Notes: generated from the letters alone by a model not told the origin. DNA of 64,000 nucleotides from Novimethylophilus kurashikiensis (GCF_003112435.1 NZ_BDOQ01000002.1:310001-374000); one strand, 5' to 3'. Counted from the stretch's first letter, positions 19,918-29,490 are shown. Made by a program: numbers and translations.

Positions 19918-20486
19918 AACTGATTTGCGGCGTTGATGAGGCAGGGCGAGGCCCCTTGGCGGGCGCAGTGTTTGCGGCTGCAGTAATTCTTGATCCGGCT
20001 CGTCCCATTCAGGGATTGGCCGACTCTAAAAAGCTTTCCGAGAAGAAACGGGACGAGCTGGCGCTGCTGATCAAGGAGCGGGCGTTGGCGTGGTGTATTG
20101 CCGAAGCCAGCGTAGAAGAGATCGATAGCATCAATATCCTGCGTGCCAGTTTGCTCGCCATGAAACGTGCGGTTGAAGGATTGGGAGCGAGTCCGCACGA
20201 GGTATTGGTAGATGGGTTGCATTGTCCTGACATCCCATATCCGGCGCAAGGCATCGTCAAAGGCGATAGCAAGGTGGCTGAAATATCTGCCGCATCTATT
20301 CTCGCCAAAACGGCTCGGGATGCAGATATGCTGCGTTTGCATGAAATCTATCCTCAATACGGTTTCGACCGGCACAAGGGGTACCCCGTGCCGGAGCATC
20401 TGGATGCTCTGACGCTGCACGGCGTAACGGAGATTCACCGCCGCAGCTTCGGTCCAGTGAAAACCTTGCTGGCAAACCTTGCCTAG
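19914..20486 (+). CDS. rnhB: Ribonuclease HII
   Basis: This 190-residue enzyme cuts RNA in RNA-DNA hybrids and at single ribonucleotides left in DNA. The N-terminal signature [20 protein letters not shown] carries the first two acidic residues (D7, E8). Others lie in [14 protein letters not shown], in the VDGLHC block and in the C-terminal [19 protein letters not shown] region. Length is standard. It overlaps lpxB by 4 bases and the next gene by 8. Confidence 0.97.
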   Translation: MKLICGVDEAGRGPLAGAVFAAAVILDPARPIQGLADSKKLSEKKRDELALLIKERALAWCIAEASVEEIDSINILRASLLAMKRAVEGLGASPHEVLVDGLHCPDIPYPAQGIVKGDSKVAEISAASILAKTARDADMLRLHEIYPQYGFDRHKGYPVPEHLDALTLHGVTEIHRRSFGPVKTLLANLA

Positions 20487-21249
20487 ATTCCTGTTAAGCC
20501 TGCCTCCTATTGCCACTGCGCTGCTTGCGCAATTCGTCTCTTTCGTTCTTGTCCTTTGGCTTAAACATCATTTCCACCTTCCGCTGACGACACTTCAACT
20601 CGGCTTTGTTTGTGGTAGTTGTGCTGCTGTCCTGGGGGCAGCAGCACAACTACCGTTTTGGTGGGTGCCGATCCAGATTTTGTTTATTCCGGTGGTATTC
20701 GCGGCGTCGCAATTGGAGTTGCCTTCTTGGGCTTATCTCGCTGGATTTGTGCTGCTGCTGGTCATCTATTGGAGCGCTTACCAATCACGAGTTCCGCTCT
20801 ACTTAACGAGCAACAAAGCGTGGACCGCACTGGAAACCTTGCTGCCAGCACCGCAGCCTAGACAATCAATTACTTTTATAGATGTGGGATGCGGTCTGGG
20901 TGGCGTGCTGACTCATTTGGCGAGTGCCAGGCCAGACGGGTTCTTCTACGGAATAGAACATGCGCCGTTGCCATTTTTTATGAGTTGGCTACGCATCAAG
21001 CTGGCAAGGCAGGCTAACTGCCAAGTGACATGGGGTAGTTTTTGGCGCGTCGATTTAAATCGTTACGATGTTGTGTATGCATACCTTTCACCCGTCCCGA
21101 TGCCAACATTGTGGCAGAAGGCGAAGAATGAAATGCGCCCGGGGAGTGTGCTGATCAGCAATACATTCGATATCCCAGGGCACCCGCCCCATCAAATTGT
21201 GCAGGTTGATGACCTGCACAAATCCAAGTTGTATCTCTGGCGTTTTTAG
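20479..21249 (+). CDS. Membrane-anchored class I SAM-dependent methyltransferase, function unknown
   Basis: The first 105 or so residues hold about four hydrophobic helices; the rest looks like a Rossmann methyltransferase. [16 protein letters not shown] is a clear SAM-binding motif I, and [11 protein letters not shown], with an acidic residue after the second strand, fits motif [21 protein letters not shown] is a motif IV-like block. I do not know its substrate; a membrane lipid, quinone or envelope component would suit the topology, but that is inference. The start is TTG 20479 inside the rnhB end. Its TAG (21247-21249) overlaps the opposing motB TAA. Bases 20614-20654 within the gene form a striking inverted repeat. 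Confidence 0.7.
   Translation: MPRFLLSLPPIATALLAQFVSFVLVLWLKHHFHLPLTTLQLGFVCGSCAAVLGAAAQLPFWWVPIQILFIPVVFAASQLELPSWAYLAGFVLLLVIYWSAYQSRVPLYLTSNKAWTALETLLPAPQPRQSITFIDVGCGLGGVLTHLASARPDGFFYGIEHAPLPFFMSWLRIKLARQANCQVTWGSFWRVDLNRYDVVYAYLSPVPMPTLWQKAKNEMRPGSVLISNTFDIPGHPPHQIVQVDDLHKSKLYLWRF
20614..20654. repeat. 16-base perfect inverted repeat inside a coding sequence
   Basis: GGTAGTTGTGCTGCTG (20614-20629) is followed after nine bases by its exact reverse complement CAGCAGCACAACTACC (20639-20654). One U-G and two C-G pairs (20630-20632 with 20636-20638) extend it inwards, giving about 19 pairs around a three-base loop. It falls in the membrane-helix part of the methyltransferase gene (around [18 protein letters not shown]) and is not followed by a T run, so it does not look like a terminator. 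Confidence 0.9.
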
Positions 21250-22337
21250 TGTTTGGCAGCGGCGGACGCAGCAGCGGAAGCAGCCGCAGCGGCTGCAACA
21301 GCATCGGCCGGGACAGCTTTGCTTGATGAGTTTATTGGCTTGCTGGTTTGAGCCGGCTTGCTGGGAGGTTCGCTAGTATTGTTTTGAGGTTGTGGCGCTG
21401 CCGAAGGCGCTTCTGGAACCGCGGGCTGAGCATTGCTGGCCTTGTTGGCATCTGATGTGGTCTGGTCGAGTTTGCCTTCGTCATGCAGGATGGCGTCTTC
21501 GGTTTCCTTGTTCAAGACGATGATGCTGATGCGGCGATTGATCGGATTGTTAGGATTTTCCTTGTCGAACAACACAGCCGACGACAAACCTACTACGCGG
21601 GCGACCTTATCTTCATCCATGCCACCATTGATAAGTGCACGGCGTGAAGCGTTAGCACGATCGGCGGAAAGCTCCCAGTTCGTATAGAGGTTGTTAAATT
21701 TGGAATAGGGCGTAGCATCAGTGTGTCCCGATAGACTGATGCGGTTAGGTACATGGTTAATGACCTTACCGATCTCTTTCAAAATGCCTACCGCGTAGGG
21801 CTGCATGATGGCACTGCCGCTACTGAACATCGGTCGGTTCTCCTTGTCGATGATCTGCACGCGCAAGCCTTCCTTTGTAATCTCAAGAAGCAATTGATCC
21901 TTGAAAGGTTTCAAAGCTTCGCTAGCATCAATTTCTTTTTCCAGTTCCTTTTTCAAATCTAGCAGGCGCTGTTTATCGTCTTGCGTGATCTGTCCGACCT
22001 CGCTTTTCTGCGCCTGGACTTCCTTGGCTACGTCCTTTTCGTTGGAGCCGCGCTTGGTGTCGCCTTCTGAATAGGTCACATCCTTGCCGCCGCCGACCTT
22101 GATCATGCTGGTACTCGCGCCGCCCGGACCCATGATGGGACTAGGATTGTTGAAGTAGTCGGAAATAGCCTGTTTTTGTTCTTTGGTCGTTGAACCCAGC
22201 AACCACATCAAGAGGAAGAAGGCCATCATCGCGGTCACGAAGTCGGCGTATGCAATCTTCCACGCGCCGCCATGATGACCATGGCCGCCTTTCTTGATTT
22301 TCTTGACGATAATTGGCTGGGTATTGTCTTCTGCCAT
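21246..22337 (-). CDS. motB: Flagellar motor stator protein MotB
   Basis: This 363-residue stator subunit anchors MotA to peptidoglycan and carries the proton path. One membrane helix follows a basic N-terminus: WKIAYADFVTAMMAFFLLMW, with the proton-binding Asp at residue 32. A periplasmic plug and linker come next, then an OmpA-like peptidoglycan-binding domain (ISLSGHTDATPYSK, and NRRISIIVL). The last 80 or so residues are an unusual Pro/Ser/Gln-rich tail ending in an alanine tract ([20 protein letters not shown]). It is 17 bases downstream of motA on the same strand. The tail is longer than in enteric MotB. Confidence 0.95.
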   Translation of the reverse strand: MAEDNTQPIIVKKIKKGGHGHHGGAWKIAYADFVTAMMAFFLLMWLLGSTTKEQKQAISDYFNNPSPIMGPGGASTSMIKVGGGKDVTYSEGDTKRGSNEKDVAKEVQAQKSEVGQITQDDKQRLLDLKKELEKEIDASEALKPFKDQLLLEITKEGLRVQIIDKENRPMFSSGSAIMQPYAVGILKEIGKVINHVPNRISLSGHTDATPYSKFNNLYTNWELSADRANASRRALINGGMDEDKVARVVGLSSAVLFDKENPNNPINRRISIIVLNKETEDAILHDEGKLDQTTSDANKASNAQPAVPEAPSAAPQPQNNTSEPPSKPAQTSKPINSSSKAVPADAVAAAAAASAAASAAAKH

Positions 22338-22354
22338 GGTGCGCTCTCAGCCTG

Positions 22355-23209
22355 TTATTTCTTTTGTTTTACGTGTTCTTCCAGTTCGAGGAAGCTTGGA
22401 CGTACGTCGGAGAATAATACCTTACGGCCGAATTCAACTGCGACCTGGGGAGCATAACCATTCAAGTAGGCGATGATGCAAGTTTTGATGCATACATAGA
22501 ACTTGGCTTCATCTTCCATGATGTTATTGAGCGAAGTTGCCATCGGTCCGACAAAGCCATAGGAGAGCAGAATACCCAACATGGTACCAACTAGTGCAGC
22601 CCCCACCTTGTGGCCCAACTCTTCAGGGGGGCCGCCAATAGCACCCATGGTAATCACCACGCCCAGCACGGCGGCCACGATACCGAATGCGGGGAGGGCA
22701 TCTGAAGCCCCTTGAATAGCCGCGATAGGTTTGTGCGCTTCCTGATGATGGGTTTCCAGTTCGACATCCATCAAGTTTTCGATTTCGAAGGCATTCATGC
22801 TGCCGCCTACCATCATGCGGAAATAGTCGCAGATAAAGTCGAGTACATGATGATCGGCCAGGACGCCTGGGTATTGGGAAAACACAGCGCTTTGTTCGGG
22901 ATTTTCGATATCGGCTTCGAGCGCGATTAGGCCGTCCTTACGGATTTTGCTGAACAAGGCATACATCAATGCCAGCAGTTCCATGTACTTGGCTTTGTTG
23001 TAGGTCGAGCCCTTCATTATCTTGCCAATGCTGCCGAACGATTTTTTAACGGTAGACATCGGGTGAGCGATCATGAACGCGCCAAAGGCGGCGCCGCCAA
23101 TGATAAGCAATTCAATGGGCTGGATGAGTGCAGCGAGATGGCCGTGCTCTAAGACATAACCGCCGATGATACAACCTAAAATAATGACTGCCCCGAGAAT
23201 CAGGTTCAT
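22355..23209 (-). CDS. motA: Flagellar motor stator protein MotA
   Basis: This 284-residue inner-membrane protein forms the ring that couples proton flow to rotor movement. Two N-terminal membrane helices (residues 3-20 and 30-50) are followed by a large cytoplasmic loop with the charged residues that touch FliG, then two more helices (GIVAAVLGVVITMGAIGGPP and VGAALVGTMLGILLSYGFVG). The length is close to E. coli MotA. Together with motB it forms a two-gene unit away from the other flagellar genes; no sigma28 promoter could be identified with confidence upstream. Confidence 0.96.
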   Translation of the reverse strand: MNLILGAVIILGCIIGGYVLEHGHLAALIQPIELLIIGGAAFGAFMIAHPMSTVKKSFGSIGKIMKGSTYNKAKYMELLALMYALFSKIRKDGLIALEADIENPEQSAVFSQYPGVLADHHVLDFICDYFRMMVGGSMNAFEIENLMDVELETHHQEAHKPIAAIQGASDALPAFGIVAAVLGVVITMGAIGGPPEELGHKVGAALVGTMLGILLSYGFVGPMATSLNNIMEDEAKFYVCIKTCIIAYLNGYAPQVAVEFGRKVLFSDVRPSFLELEEHVKQKK

Positions 23210-23354
23210 TCCCTACGTTCCTTGCTTGTTATGCTTGCGCGGTTAGAATACCCGTGCGATTCTGCTATGAATCGACGTTTACCGCAACTCCTGTTGGGGT
23301 TTTGCGGAATACGCAGAATATGAACAAGAATTTGTTCCACCTGGGAAATTTTAA

Positions 23355-24767
23355 GTGAGTTCACTTCTCGACGACGCGCGTTTGCAGCAACTGACAAAAC
23401 AAGAGTTTCCGGTTTTGGATGCAACACGGAAAGCGCTACAGGCATTGAGCAGCAGGGCAAAGACGTCGGCCGCAGATATCGCTGCTGTGATCTTGGCTGA
23501 TCCCATGATGACGCTTAACTTGCTGCGACAAGCAAATGCGCGCCGGGGAGGGGAGTTCGACCAACGTATTGCAACCGTCGAACATGCAGTCATGTTGCTC
23601 GGTTTTTCCAATGTCTTTGAACGTTTGACTCGACTCCCCGCCGTGGAAGAAGTGATCGCGCCAGATCACCGCGGAGGACTTCTCAAGGCTGTTACGCTGG
23701 CCCGGCATAGTGCTTATCTGGCCCGGGAGTGGGCGATGCAACGATTGGATATCGCCCCCGAGGAAGTCTATGTCGCTGGACTGCTACACAACATGGCAGA
23801 AATCGGACTATGGGTGACGGTGCCTGAGCTCGTTAGCAACGAAATCGATTCTTGGTTTCAAACGCTCTCTGGCACTTTCGAAGAGGCGTGGTTGAAACAA
23901 GCCAGAAATTTAGGCGAAATGATGCACCTTCCTCCGCTGGTCGTGGGCGGTATGGCACTTCCATCCGATGACCCTGCTCATCGTCCCGCATTAGTTTTCC
24001 TCGCCAATCGTATCGTGAGGAACGCAGATCGAGGTTGGTGGCATCCAGAAATTCAACAAGATTTGGAGTTGGCATCCGTTATTCGCCGTCAAACGCCTGA
24101 CGAGACGGTTGTACAGGTTCACCGCTGCATGGTTGAGGCTGCCAGGCGACATCCTTTTGCTGATGTAACTCCACCAGCGGCATGGCTACCCATGCTCGAG
24201 GGTGATTGGCCTGAATTGCAACAGGATGATGCCTTGGCTGATGCTCATGCCAAAAGTGCTTTTGAAACTGTGATGGAGCAAATTCGGAGTAAGTCCGAAG
24301 GGGAAATCTCTTTGAGCGAGCTGCTGAGTCTGGTTGTTCGCGGGATGCACGAAGGGATTGGGCTTAACCGTATCGTATTTGCGCTATTGGCAAAGGACAA
24401 TACAACATTAACTGCACGATATGTGTTTGGAGCGACATCCGATTCGCCGCTTAAGAAATTCCAGTTCGGGATGCAGCAACGGCATTTGTTCAGCATCCTG
24501 ATGGGCAAGCCTCAAGCTGTGTGGGTATCTGACGAAACCAGACAGAGATATGCTCCAGTAATGACGCCGGACATTGAAACCACTACCTCCGGTCGCGACT
24601 TTTTTGCCATGTCCTTGAGCGTGCAGAGCAAGGTAGTAGGCTTGTTTTACGCGGATCGGGATCAAGCGGAACTTGATGCCGCGGGGTACGAACAATTCAA
24701 ACAAATTTCCCTCTTGTCGGCTCAACTCATGTCCAGGCTGAGTAAAGCGAAGCCGGCGACAGTATGA
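23355..24767 (+). CDS. HDOD domain protein with C-terminal GAF-like domain
   Basis: This 470-residue cytosolic protein has an HDOD domain over roughly residues 15-220 (DPMMTLNLLRQANARRG, then IATVEHAVMLLGFSNVFERL, then VAGLLHNMAEIGL, where the usual HD pair is H-N). HDOD domains are non-catalytic relatives of HD phosphohydrolases and act as signalling scaffolds. The region from about 300 to 465 fits a GAF sensor (IGLNRIVFALLAKDNTTLTA and SVQSKVVGLFYADRDQAELD). The start is GTG 23355. It is divergent from motA and overlaps the next gene in an ATGA, so the two are likely translated together. Role unknown; motility or c-di-GMP-linked signalling is a guess from family and neighbours. Confidence 0.75.
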   Translation: MSSLLDDARLQQLTKQEFPVLDATRKALQALSSRAKTSAADIAAVILADPMMTLNLLRQANARRGGEFDQRIATVEHAVMLLGFSNVFERLTRLPAVEEVIAPDHRGGLLKAVTLARHSAYLAREWAMQRLDIAPEEVYVAGLLHNMAEIGLWVTVPELVSNEIDSWFQTLSGTFEEAWLKQARNLGEMMHLPPLVVGGMALPSDDPAHRPALVFLANRIVRNADRGWWHPEIQQDLELASVIRRQTPDETVVQVHRCMVEAARRHPFADVTPPAAWLPMLEGDWPELQQDDALADAHAKSAFETVMEQIRSKSEGEISLSELLSLVVRGMHEGIGLNRIVFALLAKDNTTLTARYVFGATSDSPLKKFQFGMQQRHLFSILMGKPQAVWVSDETRQRYAPVMTPDIETTTSGRDFFAMSLSVQSKVVGLFYADRDQAELDAAGYEQFKQISLLSAQLMSRLSKAKPATV

Positions 24768-25558
24768 GCGTCTATCGGACTTATTGGGTAAGGCGCGGAA
24801 CGGAGACGAGCGGTCCGTTTCCCGAAACTGTGGTTTGTCAGCAAATTCTTCTGGGTCGCATCCAAGAGGGAGATTTGCTCAGTCTGGACACGCATGCATG
24901 GAGCGATTTTCGACAGATTGAAGAAATCAATGCAACACTCCAGCGCCTGTTAGAGCCCGAAACCGTCGCGGATGATCTGGAGTGGCGGGATGAACGTGTA
25001 AAAGCGGCTCTGCGCCATTACGACGAACGCAAATATCCTGACCGACGTGCCAATGAATCTTCGGATCAGCCATCGGTATGGGTGAGCCGAAGGCAGAGCG
25101 GGGATCGACGAAATAGACCGGAAACCGTTGAAGAGCACGCGTATCGACTTACCTATATGGAAGTCGATACCGAGCTTCGTCGCTCGCATTTTAGGATGGG
25201 GTGGAGCGCCGTGTTATTGCTACTGGCTGCGCTACCTGTGGGGTTGGCCTTGTATGCATTCCACGATAGCCCTGTCATCGATCTCGGCTTGTCTGGGAAA
25301 GTACGCGGAAACTGTGTAGCGGCGCCCCTGCGTGGGGCAGATTGGCACGGTTGTGATAAATCCGGTTATTTGATGGTTGGAGCGGATTTACGGGATGCGA
25401 ATCTCGCGAATGTAAATTTTACTGGCGCAAATTTATCTTATGCGGATCTTTCCGGTGCCGATATTCGCAATGCGCAATTCAATAAAGCCATCCTATCCGG
25501 TGCGAAATGGGTAGATGGCAAGACATGCGCAAAAGGCTCTATAGGCCTCTGCAAGTAA
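24764..25558 (+). CDS. GYF-like / transmembrane / pentapeptide-repeat protein
   Basis: This 264-residue protein has three parts. Residues 5-60 resemble a GYF_2 domain (YWVRRGTETSGPFPETVV, ending in HAWSDFRQI). A charged linker rich in Arg and Asp follows. One membrane helix lies at about 145-168 (GWSAVLLLLAALPVGLALYA). The C-terminus is a short pentapeptide-repeat run, A-D/N-L-x-x (ADLRDANLANVNFTGANLSY and onwards) between paired cysteines, which I predict to be periplasmic. It is translationally coupled to the HDOD-GAF gene. No function is known for this combination. It ends one base before the opposing DUF4139 gene. Confidence 0.65.
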   Translation: MSVYRTYWVRRGTETSGPFPETVVCQQILLGRIQEGDLLSLDTHAWSDFRQIEEINATLQRLLEPETVADDLEWRDERVKAALRHYDERKYPDRRANESSDQPSVWVSRRQSGDRRNRPETVEEHAYRLTYMEVDTELRRSHFRMGWSAVLLLLAALPVGLALYAFHDSPVIDLGLSGKVRGNCVAAPLRGADWHGCDKSGYLMVGADLRDANLANVNFTGANLSYADLSGADIRNAQFNKAILSGAKWVDGKTCAKGSIGLCK

Positions 25559-25559
25559 A

Positions 25560-26984
25560 TCAGAATTTAACCCGTGTCCTGTACACCAGGCTGACCTTGC
25601 CTTCAGCAGGCACAATGATCTTCCACACCGCCGTGTTGCTGGCACCTTTGGTATGCGGTTGGCTTTCGCTGACGATTTTCCAATCGCCCGGAACGGGCTC
25701 CAGCACCGTGACGGTAACGACCTCATTCTTGGCATTTTTAAGCTGGATATCGTAAGCGCTCTCGATGGTGAGATTGCGTGAGTCGCCGGCAATTTTCTTG
25801 AAGTCAGTCTGTTTTTTGTCTGCGGTTACGTCGAACGAGTCGCCAAGTTTGAGGCGAACTTTCTCGTTTTTGGGCGTGTGGTCGATGCTGTCTTCGCCAA
25901 CAAATTGCACGTTGCCGTTCGCGTCCTTCTTGTAGACCCGCATCACGCCCTTGGGTAAAGGCAATCCCAGGTGCGCGACTTCCTTGTTGTCGAACTCCAG
26001 GAACGTACCCACCTTAAGCTTTTGACCCAGATCGCCGTAGCTGGCCTGGTAATAATAGCTGCTGCCTTGAAGCACGAGTTCTTTTCTCGCAGGCACTTCA
26101 GAGGCGGAAAGCAAGGACACTTGCTTGGTTTGGCTCTCTTCTATCGTGGTCGACCGATCCAGCGAATAAAGGTGATATTCCAGCAGGCTTTCTTCTCGCA
26201 TGGCATTGTCTGCTGCCATCTCTGCCTTGCGTGCAGCCATGGGGGCAGCCAACATCGGCATGGCCGCTACAACACGATTGACGTCGCCGGCGACCAGTTG
26301 CAGCTTGGCGTTGCGATAAGTCGTTCCGCTGGTATTGGTGAGCGTCACCCAGCCCGATAAATCCAGTTTGTTCTCGGCTGCATTCAGTTCAGCCACATAA
26401 TCCGCATGCCATCCCAGCCCGCCCGTCAGGTAACTTAGTTCGACGTCTTGATTAGCCGCTCCGCTGTTAGTGAGCGACATGACGAGCGTCGGCCGCTCGC
26501 GTAAATTGGCCGGCACTTCCGGGTAGACGATGCGACCGGGGACGCCGGTCTCGATACGGTCTGAAAATTTCAGTACCGTTCCGGCATTGTTTGCAAGCAC
26601 ATGTGCCAATTCGGATGATTCTGCGCCCGTAGCCGGATTGGTTTTTACGATAGTGACGGTTTTCCCGACGAACTTATCCAGCAGCTTTTGCGGCGTAAGC
26701 AAGTCGAAATCGAAATTTTGCTCGATCACGGCAAGCTTGCCCGGCTGACTTAGACTGCGCAGGAGGGCGGTTTCCGGTCGAATCTGCGCGCTCACATCCT
26801 TGAAAGCAAGGGTGCTGCTGCCCGGATCGAGATGAAGGTTACGTTGGTCTTTGACCAGCGCCAGATTGTCGTTATAGATGGTGACAGCAACGTTTTTCTG
26901 GTCTTGCAACGAAGTCGCGGTTTCTGCGGCAAATACCGATAACGGCATGATCAGGCAAACGGGGATCGCGAACCGGACATTCAT
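25560..26984 (-). CDS. DUF4139 domain-containing exported protein
   Basis: This 474-residue protein has a signal peptide (MNVRFAIPVCLIMPLSVFAA), then an N-terminal beta-rich region with VTIYNDNLALVKDQRNL and the DUF4139 body with LSYLTGGLGWHADYVAEL and LDLSGWVTLTNTSGTTYRNA, the characteristic block of this family. Its last strand region has PVPGDWKIVSESQPH. The molecular role is unknown; relatives are predicted envelope or mucoidy-related proteins. It lies 20 bases downstream of maf on the same strand and is probably co-transcribed with it. Confidence 0.85.
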   Translation of the reverse strand: MNVRFAIPVCLIMPLSVFAAETATSLQDQKNVAVTIYNDNLALVKDQRNLHLDPGSSTLAFKDVSAQIRPETALLRSLSQPGKLAVIEQNFDFDLLTPQKLLDKFVGKTVTIVKTNPATGAESSELAHVLANNAGTVLKFSDRIETGVPGRIVYPEVPANLRERPTLVMSLTNSGAANQDVELSYLTGGLGWHADYVAELNAAENKLDLSGWVTLTNTSGTTYRNAKLQLVAGDVNRVVAAMPMLAAPMAARKAEMAADNAMREESLLEYHLYSLDRSTTIEESQTKQVSLLSASEVPARKELVLQGSSYYYQASYGDLGQKLKVGTFLEFDNKEVAHLGLPLPKGVMRVYKKDANGNVQFVGEDSIDHTPKNEKVRLKLGDSFDVTADKKQTDFKKIAGDSRNLTIESAYDIQLKNAKNEVVTVTVLEPVPGDWKIVSESQPHTKGASNTAVWKIIVPAEGKVSLVYRTRVKF

Positions 26985-27004
26985 CTGTAGACCTTTCTGT
27001 TCAG

Positions 27005-27580
27005 TTAAATAACAGCGACGCCTTCCTTTTCCAGCATAGAGATCAACCGAATCAAAGGCAACCCGATCAAGGCATTCGGATCATCGCCTCGCATCCATTC
27101 GATAAGCGCGATGCCCAACCCCTCGGACTTGGCGCTACCGGCGCAGTGGTAGGGCTGTTCGCGGACAAGGTAATTTTCGATCTGACTATCGCTTAGCATG
27201 CGGAATTTAACCTCATACACGACGTCCTCGGCCTGCATGTTGCCGGTTTGAGGGTTGTACAGGCACATGGCGCTGTGAAAATTAACGATGCGGCCGCGCA
27301 CTAAACGCAGTTGTTTGACGGCATTGTCGTGCGTAAGCGGCTTGCCGAGTTGCAATCCCTCGAGTGTGGCGACTTGATCGCAGCCAATGACGAGGGCATC
27401 AGGATGCGATTCGGCGACTTTACGGGCCTTGGCTTGGGCGAGACGTAGGGCTGTCTGGTTCGGCGTTTCGCCAGCAAGCGGTGTTTCATCGACTTCGGGG
27501 GAAATCGTTGAAAAAGGGAGTTGCAGGCGCTCGAGCAATTCGCGGCGATAGGGAGAAGATGATGCAAGTATCAGTTTCAT
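27005..27580 (-). CDS. Maf-family nucleoside triphosphate pyrophosphatase (YceF type)
   Basis: This 191-residue enzyme removes pyrophosphate from non-canonical nucleotides. The N-terminus [17 protein letters not shown] carries the Maf phosphate loop. [12 protein letters not shown] has the catalytic Asp, and the C-terminal [20 protein letters not shown] matches the YceF subgroup, which acts on 7-methyl-GTP, better than the dTTP/UTP subgroup. In enterics yceF lies next to yceD-rpmF; here it is about 3.4 kb away on the other strand, across the carboxylase pair. A terminator lies just upstream, so maf needs its own promoter or read-through from oadA. Confidence 0.9.
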   Translation of the reverse strand: MKLILASSSPYRRELLERLQLPFSTISPEVDETPLAGETPNQTALRLAQAKARKVAESHPDALVIGCDQVATLEGLQLGKPLTHDNAVKQLRLVRGRIVNFHSAMCLYNPQTGNMQAEDVVYEVKFRMLSDSQIENYLVREQPYHCAGSAKSEGLGIALIEWMRGDDPNALIGLPLIRLISMLEKEGVAVI

Positions 27581-27585
27581 GAGTA

Positions 27586-27613
27586 CAAATAAAAAGGCCG
27601 GCTTGCGCCGGCC
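27586..27613 (-). terminator. Intrinsic terminator after oadA-type gene
   Basis: Read on the - strand, GGCCGGC, a four-base loop GCAA and GCCGGCC (plus-strand 27596-27613) precede TTTTTATTTG. It ends the carboxylase transcript nine bases past its stop and lies immediately before the maf start. Confidence 0.85.
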
Positions 27614-27621
27614 TGACAGTC

Positions 27622-29463
27622 TTATTGAATTTCGATCAGGGTTTCGTCCGGCGTAACAGCATCGCCTTTCTGGACATGGATGCCGACCACGATCCCGCTC
27701 TTGGGGGCCTGGATTTCATTTTCCATCTTCATGGCTTCGATCACCAACACGCCGTCGCCTGCATTGACCTTCTCGCCGACCTTGGTCTTGATGTCGACGA
27801 TGGTGCCAGGCATGGCGGTGGTTACGCAGCCTTCATGGGTGGGGCGCGGGCGATTGCCGCTGCTGGACGAGGACGAAGAGGTTTTTTTCTTCTGGCCGCC
27901 GTTGCTGCCGCCGGAGACTTCGATCTCGCTCAGGGTCTCTACGACAACTTCTTCTGCGATGCCATCGACCGAGACGTAGAACGGGCGCTGCTCTTCACCT
28001 GCGTGGCCGCTGCCCGTGAGCTTGATGTGAAAAGTCTCACCGTGCAGCGTCACATTGAACTCGCTGGGTGCGAAACGCGGAGCAGCGGCAGAAACTGCTT
28101 CTTTTTCCAGCAGCGGTTCGGGTTTGAGCGTACCTGCGGCACGTTCCTGGAAGAAGGTTTGGGCCAATTCCGGGAACATTGCATAGGTCAGTACGTCTTC
28201 TTCGCTGCGAGCGAGCGATTCGACCTCGGTGCGCAGCTTGTCCATTTCGTCTTCCAGCAGATCGGCGGGGCGGCAGGTAATAACTTCGCCGTTGCCGACA
28301 GCCAATGCGCGAATGCTTTCGTTGACTGTGCCCGGTGCCTTGCCGTAATGGCCGAGCAGGTAATTCTTGACCTCATTGGTCACAGATTTGTAGCGTGCGC
28401 CGGTGAGTACGTTAAGCACGGCTTGCGTGCCGACGATCTGCGAGGTTGGTGTGACGAGCGGAGGGAAGCCCAGGTCTTCACGAACGCGGGGGATTTCGCT
28501 CAGCACTTCGTCCATGCGATTGAGCGCGCCTTGTTCCTTGAGTTGGTTGGACAGGTTGGAGATCATGCCGCCCGGAACCTGATTAACCAGCACGCGGGTA
28601 TCCACGCCGGTGAAATCGCTTTCGTACTGCCAGTATTTCTTGCGCACCTCACGGAAATAAGCTGCCACTTCTTGCAGCTTGCCGAGATCGAGGCCGGTGT
28701 CGTACTCGGTGCCGGCCAGCGCTGCCACGATGCTTTCGGTAGAAGGGTGGCTGGCGCCCTCGCCGAAGGGAGAGATGCAGGTGTCCAGAATGGCAGCACC
28801 GGCTTCCACGGCCTTGATGAAAGACATGGCGGATAGACCGGACGTTGCATGACTATGCAGGTGAACCGGTAGCTTGACCGCGGCGGTGATCGCGTTGACC
28901 AAGTCATAGGTTGCCGTCGGGGTGAGCAGGCCAGCCATATCCTTGATGGCGATGGTGTCGCTGCCCATGGCTTCTAGTTCTTTGGCCAGGTTCACGAAAT
29001 AGGGGATGTCGTGAACCGGACTTGTGGTGTAGCTGATGGTGCCTTCGGCATGCTTTCCGGATTTCTTGACGGCTTCAATCGATACGCGAAGGTTGCGTAC
29101 GTCGTTCATGGCGTCGAACACGCGGAATACGTCTACGCCGTTATCGGCAGATTTCTGCACGAAGGCGCGCACCACATCGTCCGAATAATGGCGATAGCCG
29201 AGCAGGTTTTGACCGCGCAGCAGCATCTGGATGCGGCTATTGGGAAGTGCTTTGCGCAAGCGTTTGAGGCGTTCCCACGGGTCTTCCTTCAGGTAGCGCA
29301 CACAAGCGTCGAAGGTGGCGCCACCCCAGGCTTCCAGCGACCAGAAGCCGATACTGTCGAGCGATGCGCAAATCGGGAGCATGTCTTCGGTACGCATCCG
29401 CGTAGCGATGAGGGACTGGTGTCCGTCACGCAAAACAAGTTCAGAAACAAGAACTTTCGCCAT
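27622..29463 (-). CDS. Pyruvate carboxylase subunit B / oxaloacetate decarboxylase alpha-type biotin protein
   Basis: This 613-residue protein has a carboxyltransferase TIM barrel ([19 protein letters not shown] at the N-terminus, [40 protein letters not shown]), a conserved PYC_OADA domain, a low-complexity linker ([19 protein letters not shown]) and a biotinyl domain with [14 protein letters not shown], whose K579 takes biotin. The gene before it encodes the matching biotin carboxylase and there are no oadB or oadG genes here. The pair is therefore best read as two-subunit pyruvate carboxylase that makes oxaloacetate, not as a sodium-pumping decarboxylase. The call is by architecture and context. 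Confidence 0.85.
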   Translation of the reverse strand: MAKVLVSELVLRDGHQSLIATRMRTEDMLPICASLDSIGFWSLEAWGGATFDACVRYLKEDPWERLKRLRKALPNSRIQMLLRGQNLLGYRHYSDDVVRAFVQKSADNGVDVFRVFDAMNDVRNLRVSIEAVKKSGKHAEGTISYTTSPVHDIPYFVNLAKELEAMGSDTIAIKDMAGLLTPTATYDLVNAITAAVKLPVHLHSHATSGLSAMSFIKAVEAGAAILDTCISPFGEGASHPSTESIVAALAGTEYDTGLDLGKLQEVAAYFREVRKKYWQYESDFTGVDTRVLVNQVPGGMISNLSNQLKEQGALNRMDEVLSEIPRVREDLGFPPLVTPTSQIVGTQAVLNVLTGARYKSVTNEVKNYLLGHYGKAPGTVNESIRALAVGNGEVITCRPADLLEDEMDKLRTEVESLARSEEDVLTYAMFPELAQTFFQERAAGTLKPEPLLEKEAVSAAAPRFAPSEFNVTLHGETFHIKLTGSGHAGEEQRPFYVSVDGIAEEVVVETLSEIEVSGGSNGGQKKKTSSSSSSSGNRPRPTHEGCVTTAMPGTIVDIKTKVGEKVNAGDGVLVIEAMKMENEIQAPKSGIVVGIHVQKGDAVTPDETLIEIQ

Positions 29464-29490
29464 AGTCTTAATCTTCTATCTAAAAATTGA

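Noticed and set aside
23210-23354. Possible sigma28 promoter for motA
   Set aside because: TAAA is present on the - strand, but the sequence 15 bases on does not resemble GCCGATAA.
27885-27895. A-run in the oadA-type linker as a programmed frameshift site
   Set aside because: The A run is not in the X-XXY-YYZ register and no downstream structure or useful alternative frame is seen.
27625-28836. A 403-codon open frame on the + strand opposite the oadA-type gene
   Set aside because: It is a shadow frame caused by GC-biased codons on the other strand; no ribosome-binding site or domain.
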